A stretch of DNA of 64,000 nt from Flavobacterium sp. (GTDB lineage: Bacteria; Bacteroidota; Bacteroidia; Flavobacteriales; Flavobacteriaceae), in contig NZ_SEBS01000014.1 of assembly GCF_004211145.1 (NCBI RefSeq), positions 34,188-98,187 of the forward strand, written 5' to 3'. Below are positions 1-8,909 of this stretch, in pieces. Position numbers and translations under genes: made by a program. The stretch's first letter is position 1, and each line of letters begins with the position of its first letter. The notes below the pieces were generated by a model. The model searched no databases. It was not told where the DNA came from and saw only the letters and a program-made list of their open reading frames with translations.

Positions 1-188
1 TCTACAAGAAGAACGACCGCCAGAAAAAGAACAAATTCCTCACTGCGGTCGCGGGAATTTTCGTCAAGAAAGACAGCAAGGAAAAAGTCAAGCAGACCGA
101 GATCGAAGTCGAACGTGAGAAAGACAAATCGTTCTACAATATGTTTTGGAAAAGCATAGCCGAAGGCCTAAAAAAAATCCTGATCTAA
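1..188 (+). CDS. C-terminal end of a hypothetical protein (5' end outside window)
   Basis: The reading frame is open from base 3 to the TAA at 186-188, giving 61 residues. The fragment is very rich in Lys, Glu and Asp (KKNDRQKKNKF, KDSKEKVKQ, EVEREKDKSF) and ends in a more hydrophobic stretch, FWKSIAEGLKKILI. Its stop codon lies in the loop of the bidirectional terminator shared with the convergent AsmA-like gene. A charged tail next to an envelope-biogenesis gene would suit an AsmA-like or DUF-type envelope protein, but that is only a guess; no family can be assigned from the tail. Confidence 0.7.
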   Translation, partial: YKKNDRQKKNKFLTAVAGIFVKKDSKEKVKQTEIEVEREKDKSFYNMFWKSIAEGLKKILI

Positions 189-203
189 GTCAGGATTTTT
201 TTT
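171..203. terminator. Bidirectional intrinsic terminator between convergent genes
   Basis: An A-run, the stem TCCTGA / TCAGGA with a 6-nt loop, and an 8-T run form a symmetric hairpin that can end transcription on both strands. It serves the truncated plus-strand gene and the minus-strand AsmA-like gene, whose stop codon (203-205) begins in the T-run. Confidence 0.85.
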
Positions 204-3172
204 TATTTCGTTTTCGTTTCGGGTTCTGTTTTCAAGGGAATTTTCTCGTCGCGGATTTTGTCGGATTTTTTATCGTCGGACTTCTTCTCATCCTTTTTCT
301 TTTCATCATCTTCTTTCTTCGCCTCCGCCTTTTCCTTTTTGAGTTCCTCGGTCTTGGTTGGCGTCGCATTTCCCTGAGGCTGCGTGATTACGGGCTTCCC
401 GCCGTACTCGGTCGCTTCGACTTCATCGGTCGATTTACTGAACACTTTGATTTTCGGGTCGGAATGCGTCCCGGTAATCGCAATCGGGATTCCGATCAAT
501 CCGAAAGGCGGCAAACCAAGCCTCATGCGCAACGCAAGCTGGCCGTCGAAACTCGTTTTCCCTTCGAACCGCAAACGGAAAACGGCGACTTTCATGCGCG
601 TACGCTCGACCGTGATCACGTTGTCTTTGATTTTCGTGTTGATGTCCACGCGAGACAGATCGGGATCGTTCAAACCGTCGGAACCCGTTTTCTTGCTGAT
701 TCCGCCGAACATTTTTAGGCCTTTTATCTTCACGCTTTTGAGCGAAACCACGCCACCGCCTTCAAGCGATGGATAGACGGGATCCATGTTGGCGTCGAGC
801 ACGCCGTTCAGTTTGTAGTCGACCGAGATGATTCCCTCGGCATTCCCAGCCGATGTCGCGAGTTCCTTGAACATCTCGATTTCCTTGAACGCGCGTTGCA
901 CGTCGAAATTTCGTGCGCGGAAACGCAAGTCGAAACCGGCTTTCGTGGTCGAGGCGTCGTCGTACATGCCGTCTAGATTCAATGTCGCGCCGACGATATC
1001 GAGCTGCGTTCCCTTGAACGTGACTTTTCCTTTGCTCACGCCGACGGTTCCCCTGATCTTCTCAGGCGTAAGATCGTCATACTTGACTTTTGCGATGTTC
1101 GTCGAGAGCGAGACGTCGAGGTTTGTGGGAACGACGATCACGCCGCTTCCTTGTTTGGCCGGCGGTTCGCTTGGCTTTGGACTGTCTTTGGTTTCGACGA
1201 CTTCAGACTTCGTCGGAGCCGTTGGTTCTGCCGGTTTGTTGGCCATGAACTCGTTCACATTTATGTATTTCGAATCGAGCTTGAAACTGCCGTGGAGCGT
1301 GCCGCGTTTCTCGAAAAAGTAATTGATCGCGTTGATGAGTCGGCCGTTGAGCGCGAAATCCGATTGGCCGTATGTGGCGGCAAATTCGTTGAAATTCATC
1401 TTCTCGCGGTCGAAAACGAACGCGCCTTTCTTGATCATGAACGGTTTCGGGAATGCGTCCATCGAGGCCTTGATGTCGCGAATGAGCAACGTCCCGCTGT
1501 TGTCGAGTTTCGAATATTGTCCCGTCGTCGCGTAGCTTTGGCGGCCTTTGAGCTTGACGTCGGACTTTATGTAACCCGTTACGTCGATCCCTTTTTGGGC
1601 GAAAACTTTGTAGATCGCTCCAATGTCGATCACGCCTTTGGCACGGACATCATAATCGACATCATCGAAATTCGAGAACGCCGCCTGCAGGTCGAACGGA
1701 TTTCCTTCAAACGTGAAGCGAGCGGGTTTGATCGCGATTTTGGTGTCGCTGAATTTCCCGTTTCCGTTGAGCGCGCTCAGATCAAAATTGATATCGGTTA
1801 TCGGATTCGGATAATACGACGTCTTGAGCCAAGCGTTCCTAAGCAGGATTTTTCCGTTGGTTTTTGGGAACAAACGCTTCTCGGAATCATAAATGCCGTT
1901 CGCTTCGACGTTCATATTGAGTTTTCCTCTCATGTCGACGACGCTCAAACCAAGTGATTTGTCGAGCGTTTCGAGATCGAGGTTTCCTTTTACGTTCGCC
2001 TTGATGTCAAGCGATTTCACGCCCGTGGTTTCCACGTAAGCCCGCATGTATTCGTCCCCGAGTTTGAACGTGAGCGAATCGAGTTTCACGCTCAAGCTGT
2101 CGGTGTTCAACGACGGAAGGACCGCCTGAAAATTCAGGTTGATGTCGCTTGTCGGCAACGGTGCGCCCGTGTATTCGATGTAACCGTCGGTGATTTTGGT
2201 GCTGAACGCGAGCGACGGATTCCGGTTCGTGGTCGCGTCGTATCGGCCTTTGAACGTGAGCAACAAATCGATATCGCCTTTGACTTTCGAGCTTTCGAGC
2301 CAGGTCACGTACTCGGGCGGAAGCGCCGTGAATAAATCCTGCAGGTTACTACCGATCGACGATACTTCGACGTCGATATAATACCCTTCTTTGAGGATAT
2401 TGAAATCGCCTTTGAAATTTATGGGAAGTTTGTTGATTTTCAAATCGTTTCGCTGGAAACTGAACGTGAGCGCGTTCGTGTTGATGCGCGTGACCAGTTC
2501 GGCACTTACGTTTTTGCGTTGCAGATACGGTTCGCCGTTGTACACGAAATCAAAGTTTCCGATCTCGGCGTCGGTTTCAAGATCGAATACCGACTGGTCG
2601 AGATTTCCTTTTCCGAGGTAGTTGAAATCCTGGGCCGAGATCAGCATCTTAGCCGATTTGTCTTCGTACCGCAATCGGCAATGCGAAATGTCGATGCGAT
2701 CGAGTCGGACGGATGTATTTGAAACGGTGTCGGTGGTCGGTTCTTCCTCCTCAGAAACATAGACGTTGTAATTCGCCAAACCTTGTTCGTTAACCATGAC
2801 GTTAACGACGGAATTGTCGACATAAATCTCGTCTATGCTCACTTGATTGTCGAAAATTAGTCGTTTCAGATTGATGCCGAATGCGACTTCCTCGGCCGCT
2901 ATCAACGTGTCGTTCTCGAATGGGGCCGAACCTTTAAGCGAGAAATTGTCAAGCGTCACGGTAAGTGACGGGAAATGGTTGAAGAATGAGATGTTCGCCT
3001 CGGTGAAATTGAGTTCGCCCTTGAGTTTTTTATTGGCGAAGACTTTGACCTGCTCAGCAAGCGTTCCCGGAAATAACAACGGAATTAGGAAAAGCAATAA
3101 TAAAATCGATCCGATTGTGATTCCCGTCCATTTAAGGATGCGCAGCGATATGGTCTTAAAACGTCTGTTCAT
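203..3172 (-). CDS. AsmA-like envelope protein
   Basis: The 989-residue product has one N-terminal membrane anchor (residues about 10-35, GITIGSILLLLFLIPLLFPG) followed by a long beta-rich region typical of AsmA/TamB-type proteins. Such proteins span the periplasm and are linked to lipid transport or outer-membrane assembly. The AsmA core (TLDNFSLKG, SIDEIYVDNSVVNVMV) lies near the N-terminus and an AsmA_2-like block lies around residues 740-880 (VSLKSVKIKGLKMFGGISKK). A Pro/Glu/Lys-rich linker sits at about residues 640-680 and the last 65 residues are almost entirely Lys, Glu and Asp. The start is placed at the ATG at 3172 rather than an in-frame codon at 3190, because a promoter-like box lies between the two. 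The exact substrate is unknown. Confidence 0.85.
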   Translation of the reverse strand: MNRRFKTISLRILKWTGITIGSILLLLFLIPLLFPGTLAEQVKVFANKKLKGELNFTEANISFFNHFPSLTVTLDNFSLKGSAPFENDTLIAAEEVAFGINLKRLIFDNQVSIDEIYVDNSVVNVMVNEQGLANYNVYVSEEEEPTTDTVSNTSVRLDRIDISHCRLRYEDKSAKMLISAQDFNYLGKGNLDQSVFDLETDAEIGNFDFVYNGEPYLQRKNVSAELVTRINTNALTFSFQRNDLKINKLPINFKGDFNILKEGYYIDVEVSSIGSNLQDLFTALPPEYVTWLESSKVKGDIDLLLTFKGRYDATTNRNPSLAFSTKITDGYIEYTGAPLPTSDINLNFQAVLPSLNTDSLSVKLDSLTFKLGDEYMRAYVETTGVKSLDIKANVKGNLDLETLDKSLGLSVVDMRGKLNMNVEANGIYDSEKRLFPKTNGKILLRNAWLKTSYYPNPITDINFDLSALNGNGKFSDTKIAIKPARFTFEGNPFDLQAAFSNFDDVDYDVRAKGVIDIGAIYKVFAQKGIDVTGYIKSDVKLKGRQSYATTGQYSKLDNSGTLLIRDIKASMDAFPKPFMIKKGAFVFDREKMNFNEFAATYGQSDFALNGRLINAINYFFEKRGTLHGSFKLDSKYINVNEFMANKPAEPTAPTKSEVVETKDSPKPSEPPAKQGSGVIVVPTNLDVSLSTNIAKVKYDDLTPEKIRGTVGVSKGKVTFKGTQLDIVGATLNLDGMYDDASTTKAGFDLRFRARNFDVQRAFKEIEMFKELATSAGNAEGIISVDYKLNGVLDANMDPVYPSLEGGGVVSLKSVKIKGLKMFGGISKKTGSDGLNDPDLSRVDINTKIKDNVITVERTRMKVAVFRLRFEGKTSFDGQLALRMRLGLPPFGLIGIPIAITGTHSDPKIKVFSKSTDEVEATEYGGKPVITQPQGNATPTKTEELKKEKAEAKKEDDEKKKDEKKSDDKKSDKIRDEKIPLKTEPETKTK

Positions 3173-3176
3173 AAGA

Positions 3177-3184
3177 CAAATATA
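3177..3184 (-). promoter_or_regulatory. Putative -7 promoter box of the AsmA-like gene
   Basis: TATATTTG on the minus strand fits the Bacteroidota TAnnTTTG box. It lies only 4 nt before the ATG at 3172, so the transcript would have a very short or no leader. It also argues against the upstream in-frame start at 3190. Confidence 0.5.
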
Positions 3185-3233
3185 ATCCAAATGTTAAATT
3201 TTACGATTGGCTTTTAGCGTTGCTTTAAGAAAC

Positions 3234-3267
3234 AAAAAAGCCTCTCCGGTAGGGAAAGGCCTTTTTT
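3234..3267 (-). terminator. Intrinsic terminator after the secreted amylase gene
   Basis: An imperfect hairpin (GCCTCTCC against GGGAAAGGC) is flanked by six A on one side and six T on the other. It lies 25 nt beyond the amylase stop codon on the minus strand. Confidence 0.75.
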
Positions 3268-3291
3268 AACTTAACTAAAACTAACTCGAAA

Positions 3292-6144
3292 TTATTCTTT
3301 TACAAGTTTCATCGTTTTTTCGCGACGGTATTCGTCAGTCGCTTTTACGAAATAGACACCGCGCGTCAAATCGCTGATGTCATACGATGTCCCGATCGAT
3401 TGACCCTGGAACGTCTTGACCAATTGGCCGGTCACCGAGAATACTTGCAGTTGTGCAACGTCGGCTGAAATTGCGAACGCGCTCGAAGCCGGATTCGGAT
3501 ACAAGGCCATGTTTACTGTCGTGTCGAATTGGTCGGCTGATAGGGAAACAGGCTGGTTTCCGTACACTCGGAATTGTCCTGCGGGAACTGAAATCGTGGC
3601 TGTCGCATTGGTAACCGTCATCGGGGTGTTGTCCATCAGGTTGTACCAAGTTCCCGTGTATGGAAAACTCGGGTTGATCGATTGGGCAGCTACCGAGAAA
3701 TTCGCGATTACGACAACGTTTCTCAATTGCGTCGCTGGAAGTGAATTGTCATATACATAGATTCTTTGGCGAATGTTGTTCGCATCGGGGCTGATATCGT
3801 AATTTCCTTCAAAAACAGGCTCCTGGATCTTGAGCTGGATCATCTTTTTGTAGTTGTTGTAGATCTCAGCGCGTTGCGTAACGCCCAACCAATTGTTGGT
3901 CCATTGTTCCTGCGGTTTCGTGTCGAGTTTGCAATCGCCTGTGATCACGCCCGATTCGTCATTTACGGTTCCGTTGTTACACGTGTAAATGGAATCGTCG
4001 TAACCCAGTTCGGCAAAATGCCAGATCATTTTCGGACCCGGAACAAGCAATGAAGTTGCTCCGATCGATGACATCCTTCCCAATGAATTGTTCAGGTTGT
4101 TCAACGGCGGACTTGCTCCGGCACCGTTTCCGTAAGTCATCATGCCATAGACCATTCTTTCTTTGTCATGGCTTTCAGGATATCCGATAAGGCGTTTCCC
4201 AGCGAAGTTGTGCGCGACGTGGCCAACGCGAGTGATCACGCCGTCAGTCGGGTAACCTTTTGCAAGCTGGCTGTATTGGTACGCCATTTCGCCCCACATC
4301 ATGACGCCTTTGCTCGGCGTTTCGTTGAGCCTGTAATCAGCCCATTGTTTTTCTTCGGTGTCGTTTCCGAGGTGTTCGAAAATCGCATAGTGCGTTGGGT
4401 CAAGCGACCATGAATAATCGACGTAATCTTTTAGGATCGGTACGCGGTCAGCGGGTGAACCGTTCGTACACGTCTCGTCGGACGCCGTACACAATTGCGT
4501 GAAACCTTTTGTCAAATCCCAACGGAAACCGTCGATCTTAAACTCTTGTATCCATTGTTTTTGGACGCGGTACACGTATTCTTTCGTCAGTAGCGAAGAA
4601 TGGTTGAAGTCGTTTCCGACGCTGTACGAGTGGCGCGCGACTTCGTTGAAATACGGGTTGTCGGCAGCCGGTTCGCCCCATCCGTCTCCGTCGGGATCTT
4701 TCATCCACATACGCACCATCGGGTTGCGCCCGAATGCGTGGTTAAGTGCGACGTCAAGGATTACCGCGATTCCATTTTGGTGGCAAAGGTCAACGAGTTC
4801 TTTCAATTTCGCCGCCGAACCATAAAATTTGTCGAGTGCCATGTGGAAAGACGTGTTGTAACCCCAGCTTTCGTTGCCTTCGAATTCCATTACGGGCATC
4901 AATTCGATAGCGTTGATCTTCAAATTCTTGAAGTAATCGATACGGTCGATGACATCTTGGTAACGACGGTTCGCGTCGAAATCACGAACCAAAAGCTCGT
5001 AAATCACCAAGTCTTCTTTCTTAGGTTTTACGAAATTCGTAACCTGCCAGTTGTATGGCGTTTGCCCTGTTTGCAAAACCGTCACATCACGATCCTGTCC
5101 TGCCGGGAAAACCGGCATATTCGGGTAGGAAGTCGCGGGAATGTAAGGATCGTCGTATGGATTTACGACCAATGTCGAATATGGATCGGCTGTTTTTACC
5201 AAAGCCGGGGAATTCGTCGTGGGCGTCGTGTCGACTACCCAGTATTGATAGTAGGCGTATTGACCTGCTGTCAAACCTGTAAGTTCGAGCCAGAATTTGC
5301 CGCTTGTACCGTCTTTTTTCATCGCATGCGCCGACGTCGGATTGAAGCCGTTGAAACTTCCCGCAACATACACGAAATCCTTGCCCGGCGCCGTAAGCAC
5401 GAGCGTCGCCTTCGTAGCGTCAGATGCATTGTAATTGATACCGTCGACCAATCCCGCGGGAATTGTCTGGGTAACCGTTCCCGGATTGACGACGACTGCG
5501 AATTTGCGTGTGTGCGTGGTCGTTCCCTGTACGATTTGCAATTCGTAGTTTTTATTCGCCGTTATGTTGGTATCGGTAAAGCTGTAGTTCGCGGTAGTCG
5601 CGTTGTTGATGCTTACGCCGTTCGCCAATAGGTTGTAATTCGCGTTCCCGTTGGTGTTGTTTGCCGCGATGGCAAGGCTTCCACCCGAGTTTACGATCGT
5701 AGTGCCGTTCAATACAGGCGCCGTCAAAGTTGCCTGGAATGCGCCTACGGGAATGTAGAAGTCAGTACTTTGGGCGCCTCCGGTATCCGATCGGAAAACG
5801 ATGCAGATCTGCGTGATCGAGTTCGAAGTGCTAACTCCGTAATATGTGTACAAATCGGGGGTGATTTCAAGCTTGTATGTAGTTCCTGACACAAGTGTCA
5901 ATGCTGGTTGGACCGTATTTTGTCCCCATTGGCCGATCACGTTGGACCAGTTCGTACTGTTCACCGTAACGCCGGTGTGGGCGTAGATCGTACCGTTGTA
6001 AGTCGCGAGACCTGTTCCGGCTTTGTTGAAGAAAATGGTCACCGGAGCGTTCGCTTCAGGCGGTGACGGTGTGGTAGTTACCTGGGAAATCGACACACAT
6101 GATACCAGACTCAGTACCCAGATAAATAAATAGTTTTTGATCAT
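3292..6144 (-). CDS. Secreted GH13 alpha-amylase with T9SS C-terminal tail
   Basis: The 950-residue product is an exported alpha-amylase. A signal peptide covers about residues 1-20, followed by an N-terminal beta-rich region. A CBM48/glycogen-binding-like domain lies at about 235-345 (FVYAGSFNGFNP-type: DFVYVAGSFNGFNPTSA), and the GH13 barrel at about 375-780. The GH13 signatures are DVALNH (about 462), the nucleophile in DGFRWD (about 538), the acid/base Glu in IFEHLGN (about 587) and the stabilising Asp in ESHDKER (about 656). The last 80 residues form a type A T9SS sorting domain (ALYPNPASSAF ... GVYFVKA). It follows susE on the same strand beyond a strong terminator. It probably releases maltodextrins from starch outside the cell or on its surface for SusCD. 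Confidence 0.93.
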   Translation of the reverse strand: MIKNYLFIWVLSLVSCVSISQVTTTPSPPEANAPVTIFFNKAGTGLATYNGTIYAHTGVTVNSTNWSNVIGQWGQNTVQPALTLVSGTTYKLEITPDLYTYYGVSTSNSITQICIVFRSDTGGAQSTDFYIPVGAFQATLTAPVLNGTTIVNSGGSLAIAANNTNGNANYNLLANGVSINNATTANYSFTDTNITANKNYELQIVQGTTTHTRKFAVVVNPGTVTQTIPAGLVDGINYNASDATKATLVLTAPGKDFVYVAGSFNGFNPTSAHAMKKDGTSGKFWLELTGLTAGQYAYYQYWVVDTTPTTNSPALVKTADPYSTLVVNPYDDPYIPATSYPNMPVFPAGQDRDVTVLQTGQTPYNWQVTNFVKPKKEDLVIYELLVRDFDANRRYQDVIDRIDYFKNLKINAIELMPVMEFEGNESWGYNTSFHMALDKFYGSAAKLKELVDLCHQNGIAVILDVALNHAFGRNPMVRMWMKDPDGDGWGEPAADNPYFNEVARHSYSVGNDFNHSSLLTKEYVYRVQKQWIQEFKIDGFRWDLTKGFTQLCTASDETCTNGSPADRVPILKDYVDYSWSLDPTHYAIFEHLGNDTEEKQWADYRLNETPSKGVMMWGEMAYQYSQLAKGYPTDGVITRVGHVAHNFAGKRLIGYPESHDKERMVYGMMTYGNGAGASPPLNNLNNSLGRMSSIGATSLLVPGPKMIWHFAELGYDDSIYTCNNGTVNDESGVITGDCKLDTKPQEQWTNNWLGVTQRAEIYNNYKKMIQLKIQEPVFEGNYDISPDANNIRQRIYVYDNSLPATQLRNVVVIANFSVAAQSINPSFPYTGTWYNLMDNTPMTVTNATATISVPAGQFRVYGNQPVSLSADQFDTTVNMALYPNPASSAFAISADVAQLQVFSVTGQLVKTFQGQSIGTSYDISDLTRGVYFVKATDEYRREKTMKLVKE

Positions 6145-6157
6145 AGCTTAAAATGTG

Positions 6158-6187
6158 AAAAAAGGGCTCTCGCGAAAGAGCCCTTTT
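6158..6187 (-). terminator. Intrinsic terminator between susE and the amylase gene
   Basis: A perfect stem, GGGCTCT / AGAGCCC, with a 6-nt loop is followed on the minus-strand transcript by six U. It lies in the 59-bp gap between susE and the amylase gene. Either it ends the susCDE message with partial read-through, or the amylase has its own promoter in the very small remaining space. Confidence 0.85.
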
Positions 6188-6203
6188 ATTAATTTCTACA
6201 GAA

Positions 6204-7271
6204 TTAGTTGAGTACAGCCGTGTAGCTGTAAGCTCTAGGGGTGCTGAGATCCAAAGTGATCGTGTATGTACCTGAAGTCGCGACGTCGATGTCCTGACCG
6301 CCGTAGTTCAACGAACCGTCCTGTCCGTCGTCACCAAAGTTAATGTCCCAGCCATCGTTGGCGCGGAATTTAATTTTTTGGCCACCAACCAACGGCATTA
6401 CGATAGTCCACTTTTTAGTTCCCGCATCATATGTCATGTTGGTATCCGAATCCCATCCTGTTGGCGTGGCAGATCCGATGATTCCCCAAGACATCGCAGC
6501 AGCTGAATACGTCATCGCTTCAGTATCGGCTCTGATCAAATAGTAACCAGGAGCCGAAACAACGATGTTCGATTCACCTTCTTGAGCAAGCATTCCGGCG
6601 AAAGAACCGTCATCTCCGTAATCTCCGTCAAAACCTGTGTTTGTAGGAAGAAATTTGAATTCAGGTGCAGCAACGTTCATGTAAACGAAACCTTCGAAAT
6701 TTGTGTCACCGTACTCAGGAGCCTGGATCACTGCACCGTCGGCAGGTGTCCAGTCTGATCCGTAACCTGAAGCCGCTTGGAAGTTACCCACGACATACAT
6801 TTTCGGAGCCTCAGTAGTGTATGGCGTGATGCTCATTTCTACAGGCTCGCTGTACATAACTGAATCACCAACATAAGCTTTTACACGCACTTCGAAAGTT
6901 GCAGCCTCGAACGGCGTTGCGCCCAAACCTTGCAAAGCAGTATTCAACGTACTTGTCGATGCAGCCAATTGCAATGTTCCAGATGTAGTTCCAACTGTTT
7001 GCGGAGTATCGAAAGCATCTCCAAGGTAATCGATTTCTACAGCGTAGTTAGGAATGACTCCTTCGCCGAAATCAGCCGCCGTCCATACGAAACGCTCAGC
7101 AAGTACTTCCTGCGTGTCCGGATTAAGAACGTATACGTTACCTGCTTCAGGCGCGTTCAATACAGGAGCTGTTTTTCCTTCGACTACAGGTCTGTTCTCA
7201 ACATCATCCTGCGTACACGACACTGCAAAGATAGCAAGCATCGCAATCATCATATTCTTCATTGTTTTCAT
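6204..7271 (-). CDS. susE: SusE-type outer-membrane starch-binding lipoprotein
   Basis: The 355-residue product has a lipoprotein signal (MLAIFAVSC, Cys at about 19). Its N-terminal domain begins APVLNAPEAGNVYVL, the usual start of the SusE domain. Two further beta-sandwich modules follow (about 155-245, MYVVGNFQAASGYGSDWTPA; about 250-355, WGIIGSATPTGWDSDTNM), which in SusE/SusF proteins bind starch. It lies 18 bp after susD on the same strand. Its role is surface glucan binding alongside SusD; enzyme activity is not expected. Confidence 0.9.
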   Translation of the reverse strand: MKTMKNMMIAMLAIFAVSCTQDDVENRPVVEGKTAPVLNAPEAGNVYVLNPDTQEVLAERFVWTAADFGEGVIPNYAVEIDYLGDAFDTPQTVGTTSGTLQLAASTSTLNTALQGLGATPFEAATFEVRVKAYVGDSVMYSEPVEMSITPYTTEAPKMYVVGNFQAASGYGSDWTPADGAVIQAPEYGDTNFEGFVYMNVAAPEFKFLPTNTGFDGDYGDDGSFAGMLAQEGESNIVVSAPGYYLIRADTEAMTYSAAAMSWGIIGSATPTGWDSDTNMTYDAGTKKWTIVMPLVGGQKIKFRANDGWDINFGDDGQDGSLNYGGQDIDVATSGTYTITLDLSTPRAYSYTAVLN

Positions 7272-7289
7272 TTGATATACTTTATAATA

Positions 7290-8897
7290 TTAATAACCAG
7301 GGTTTTGTACTAGGGTTGGATTAGCTCCGATTGCGTTTGCAGGGATTGGGAAAATCTTTCTGAAGCTAGGAGTCGGCGATCCTGATGGAGTATTGCCTTT
7401 CCATGGCCACAAATAAGCACCTCCGGTGAACTTATTGAAACGGATAAGGTCGGTACGACGATGGCCTTCCCAGTGCAATTCTCTTGCTCTTTCGTCAATA
7501 AGGAAATCTAGTGTAAGGTTGCTTACGTTGTTCGAGCTGTTCCCGAAAGCGCGTTCGCGAACATCGTTCACGTAACCTACTGCGCCCGTAATGTCAGTTC
7601 CGGTACGAACGGCACATTCTGCATACATAAGGTAAGCATCGGCCAAACGGAACATGATAAAGTCAGTATCCGGGAAATCTCCCGCTGCATCTGAACCGGC
7701 ATTTCCAGTCGAAGTCACGTTGCGGAACTTTTCGATGGCATATCCTTCAGTAAACTGAGCCACATCACTAATAACCAATGATTGACCATCAGTATGGAAG
7801 TTTGAACGCGTATCCGAATCAGCTGTCGCGTTCGGGAATTTCCCTACGAAAGCCGACGTCGTGCGGACACCGCCCCAACCACCGTTGACACCGAATTCTG
7901 AAGCGGTCATTGAACCTCCAACCGGAGCGTGTACCAAGAATGTAGTACCACCGTACGTTTTTGTATTCAAACCGTCGTAAGCAACAGCGAAAATATTTTC
8001 GTTTTGCGCCCCGTTCGTATCATTGTCGGCAAGGAAAAGATAGTTGTAGTTCGATACCAAAGAATAACCTGCAGACAGGATGTTGCTTATGATCGGCATA
8101 GCTTCAGCGTACTTTTCAGTTCCGATGTATTGCTTCGCGTTCATGTACAACTTCGCTCTCAACATCCAAGCAGCGCCCTGATCGGCACGCGGGTACTCAT
8201 TTGTACGTGGTGCTTTAAGGTCGGCATCGATAGCAATAAGTTCCGAATCGATGTAATCGTACATCACCTGAGACGTAACCTGCTCAGGAAGAAAGTAAGA
8301 TGTTGGCGACTCTTCAGTAACCAAACCTACACGACCTCCGAACAAATCAAGGAAATGCCAGTAGCTCAACGCTCTCAAGAAACGAGCTTCAGCGCGGTAC
8401 GTAGCGATTTCAGCAAGCAAAGCCGCGTCGGTCACGCCACGTCCTGCAAGTTTCTCGTCGGTTGTCTGACGAAGGAATTCGTTACAGTTTTTTACCTGAT
8501 AATCAAGACGCGAAAAAGTTGCGTTGATGAAACCGTCGGCTGCACCCCATGTCTGGTAATGGAAATCTTTGATCGTGTTGTCGTTCCAAGCGATGATCGC
8601 CTCGTCCGTCGTAAGTTCCTGCATCAACCAATATCCGCGGATGTATTGGCTCGCGCCTTCATCGATACCTTGGATATCCGGCGTTCCCGCAGGTCCTTGT
8701 TGCCCGGTAGTTGCCAATCCCGCGTACAACTTGGCAAGAGTTTGCCTGTAAGCTGCGGGATCCCTGTACAATTCGTCTACCGAAGGTGTTCCTTCGCTTG
8801 CCGGATTGGATTGGTCAAGATCATCCAGGCAGGAAGTCAATGAAAGCGAAAGGAGCAATACTCCGACTTTCATCATGTTTAAACCAATTTTTTTCAT
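7290..8897 (-). CDS. susD: SusD/RagB-type starch-binding lipoprotein
   Basis: The 535-residue product has a lipobox (LSLTSC, Cys at about 23) and the SusD fold. TPR-like helices with the conserved ARFLRALSYWHFLDLFGG segment lie near residues 165-185, and a typical C-terminal end follows (ERARELHWEGHRRTDLIRF, then NPGY at the very end). It forms the lid of the SusC channel and captures maltooligosaccharides at the cell surface. It begins 12 bp after susC, so the two are translated from one message. Confidence 0.95.
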   Translation of the reverse strand: MKKIGLNMMKVGVLLLSLSLTSCLDDLDQSNPASEGTPSVDELYRDPAAYRQTLAKLYAGLATTGQQGPAGTPDIQGIDEGASQYIRGYWLMQELTTDEAIIAWNDNTIKDFHYQTWGAADGFINATFSRLDYQVKNCNEFLRQTTDEKLAGRGVTDAALLAEIATYRAEARFLRALSYWHFLDLFGGRVGLVTEESPTSYFLPEQVTSQVMYDYIDSELIAIDADLKAPRTNEYPRADQGAAWMLRAKLYMNAKQYIGTEKYAEAMPIISNILSAGYSLVSNYNYLFLADNDTNGAQNENIFAVAYDGLNTKTYGGTTFLVHAPVGGSMTASEFGVNGGWGGVRTTSAFVGKFPNATADSDTRSNFHTDGQSLVISDVAQFTEGYAIEKFRNVTSTGNAGSDAAGDFPDTDFIMFRLADAYLMYAECAVRTGTDITGAVGYVNDVRERAFGNSSNNVSNLTLDFLIDERARELHWEGHRRTDLIRFNKFTGGAYLWPWKGNTPSGSPTPSFRKIFPIPANAIGANPTLVQNPGY

Positions 8898-8909
8898 ATC
8901 ACAATTTTA

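Noticed and set aside
1151..1957. Long plus-strand frame of 268 codons opposite the AsmA-like gene
   Set aside because: It lies wholly antisense to a well-supported gene, has shadow-type composition (Arg, Glu and Val rich) and no recognisable domain or promoter.
4600..5631. Plus-strand frame of 343 codons opposite the secreted amylase
   Set aside because: Antisense shadow of a GH13 gene with intact catalytic motifs; no start signal or domain.
7929..8843. Plus-strand frame of 304 codons opposite susD
   Set aside because: Antisense shadow; composition is not protein-like and SusD signatures are on the other strand.
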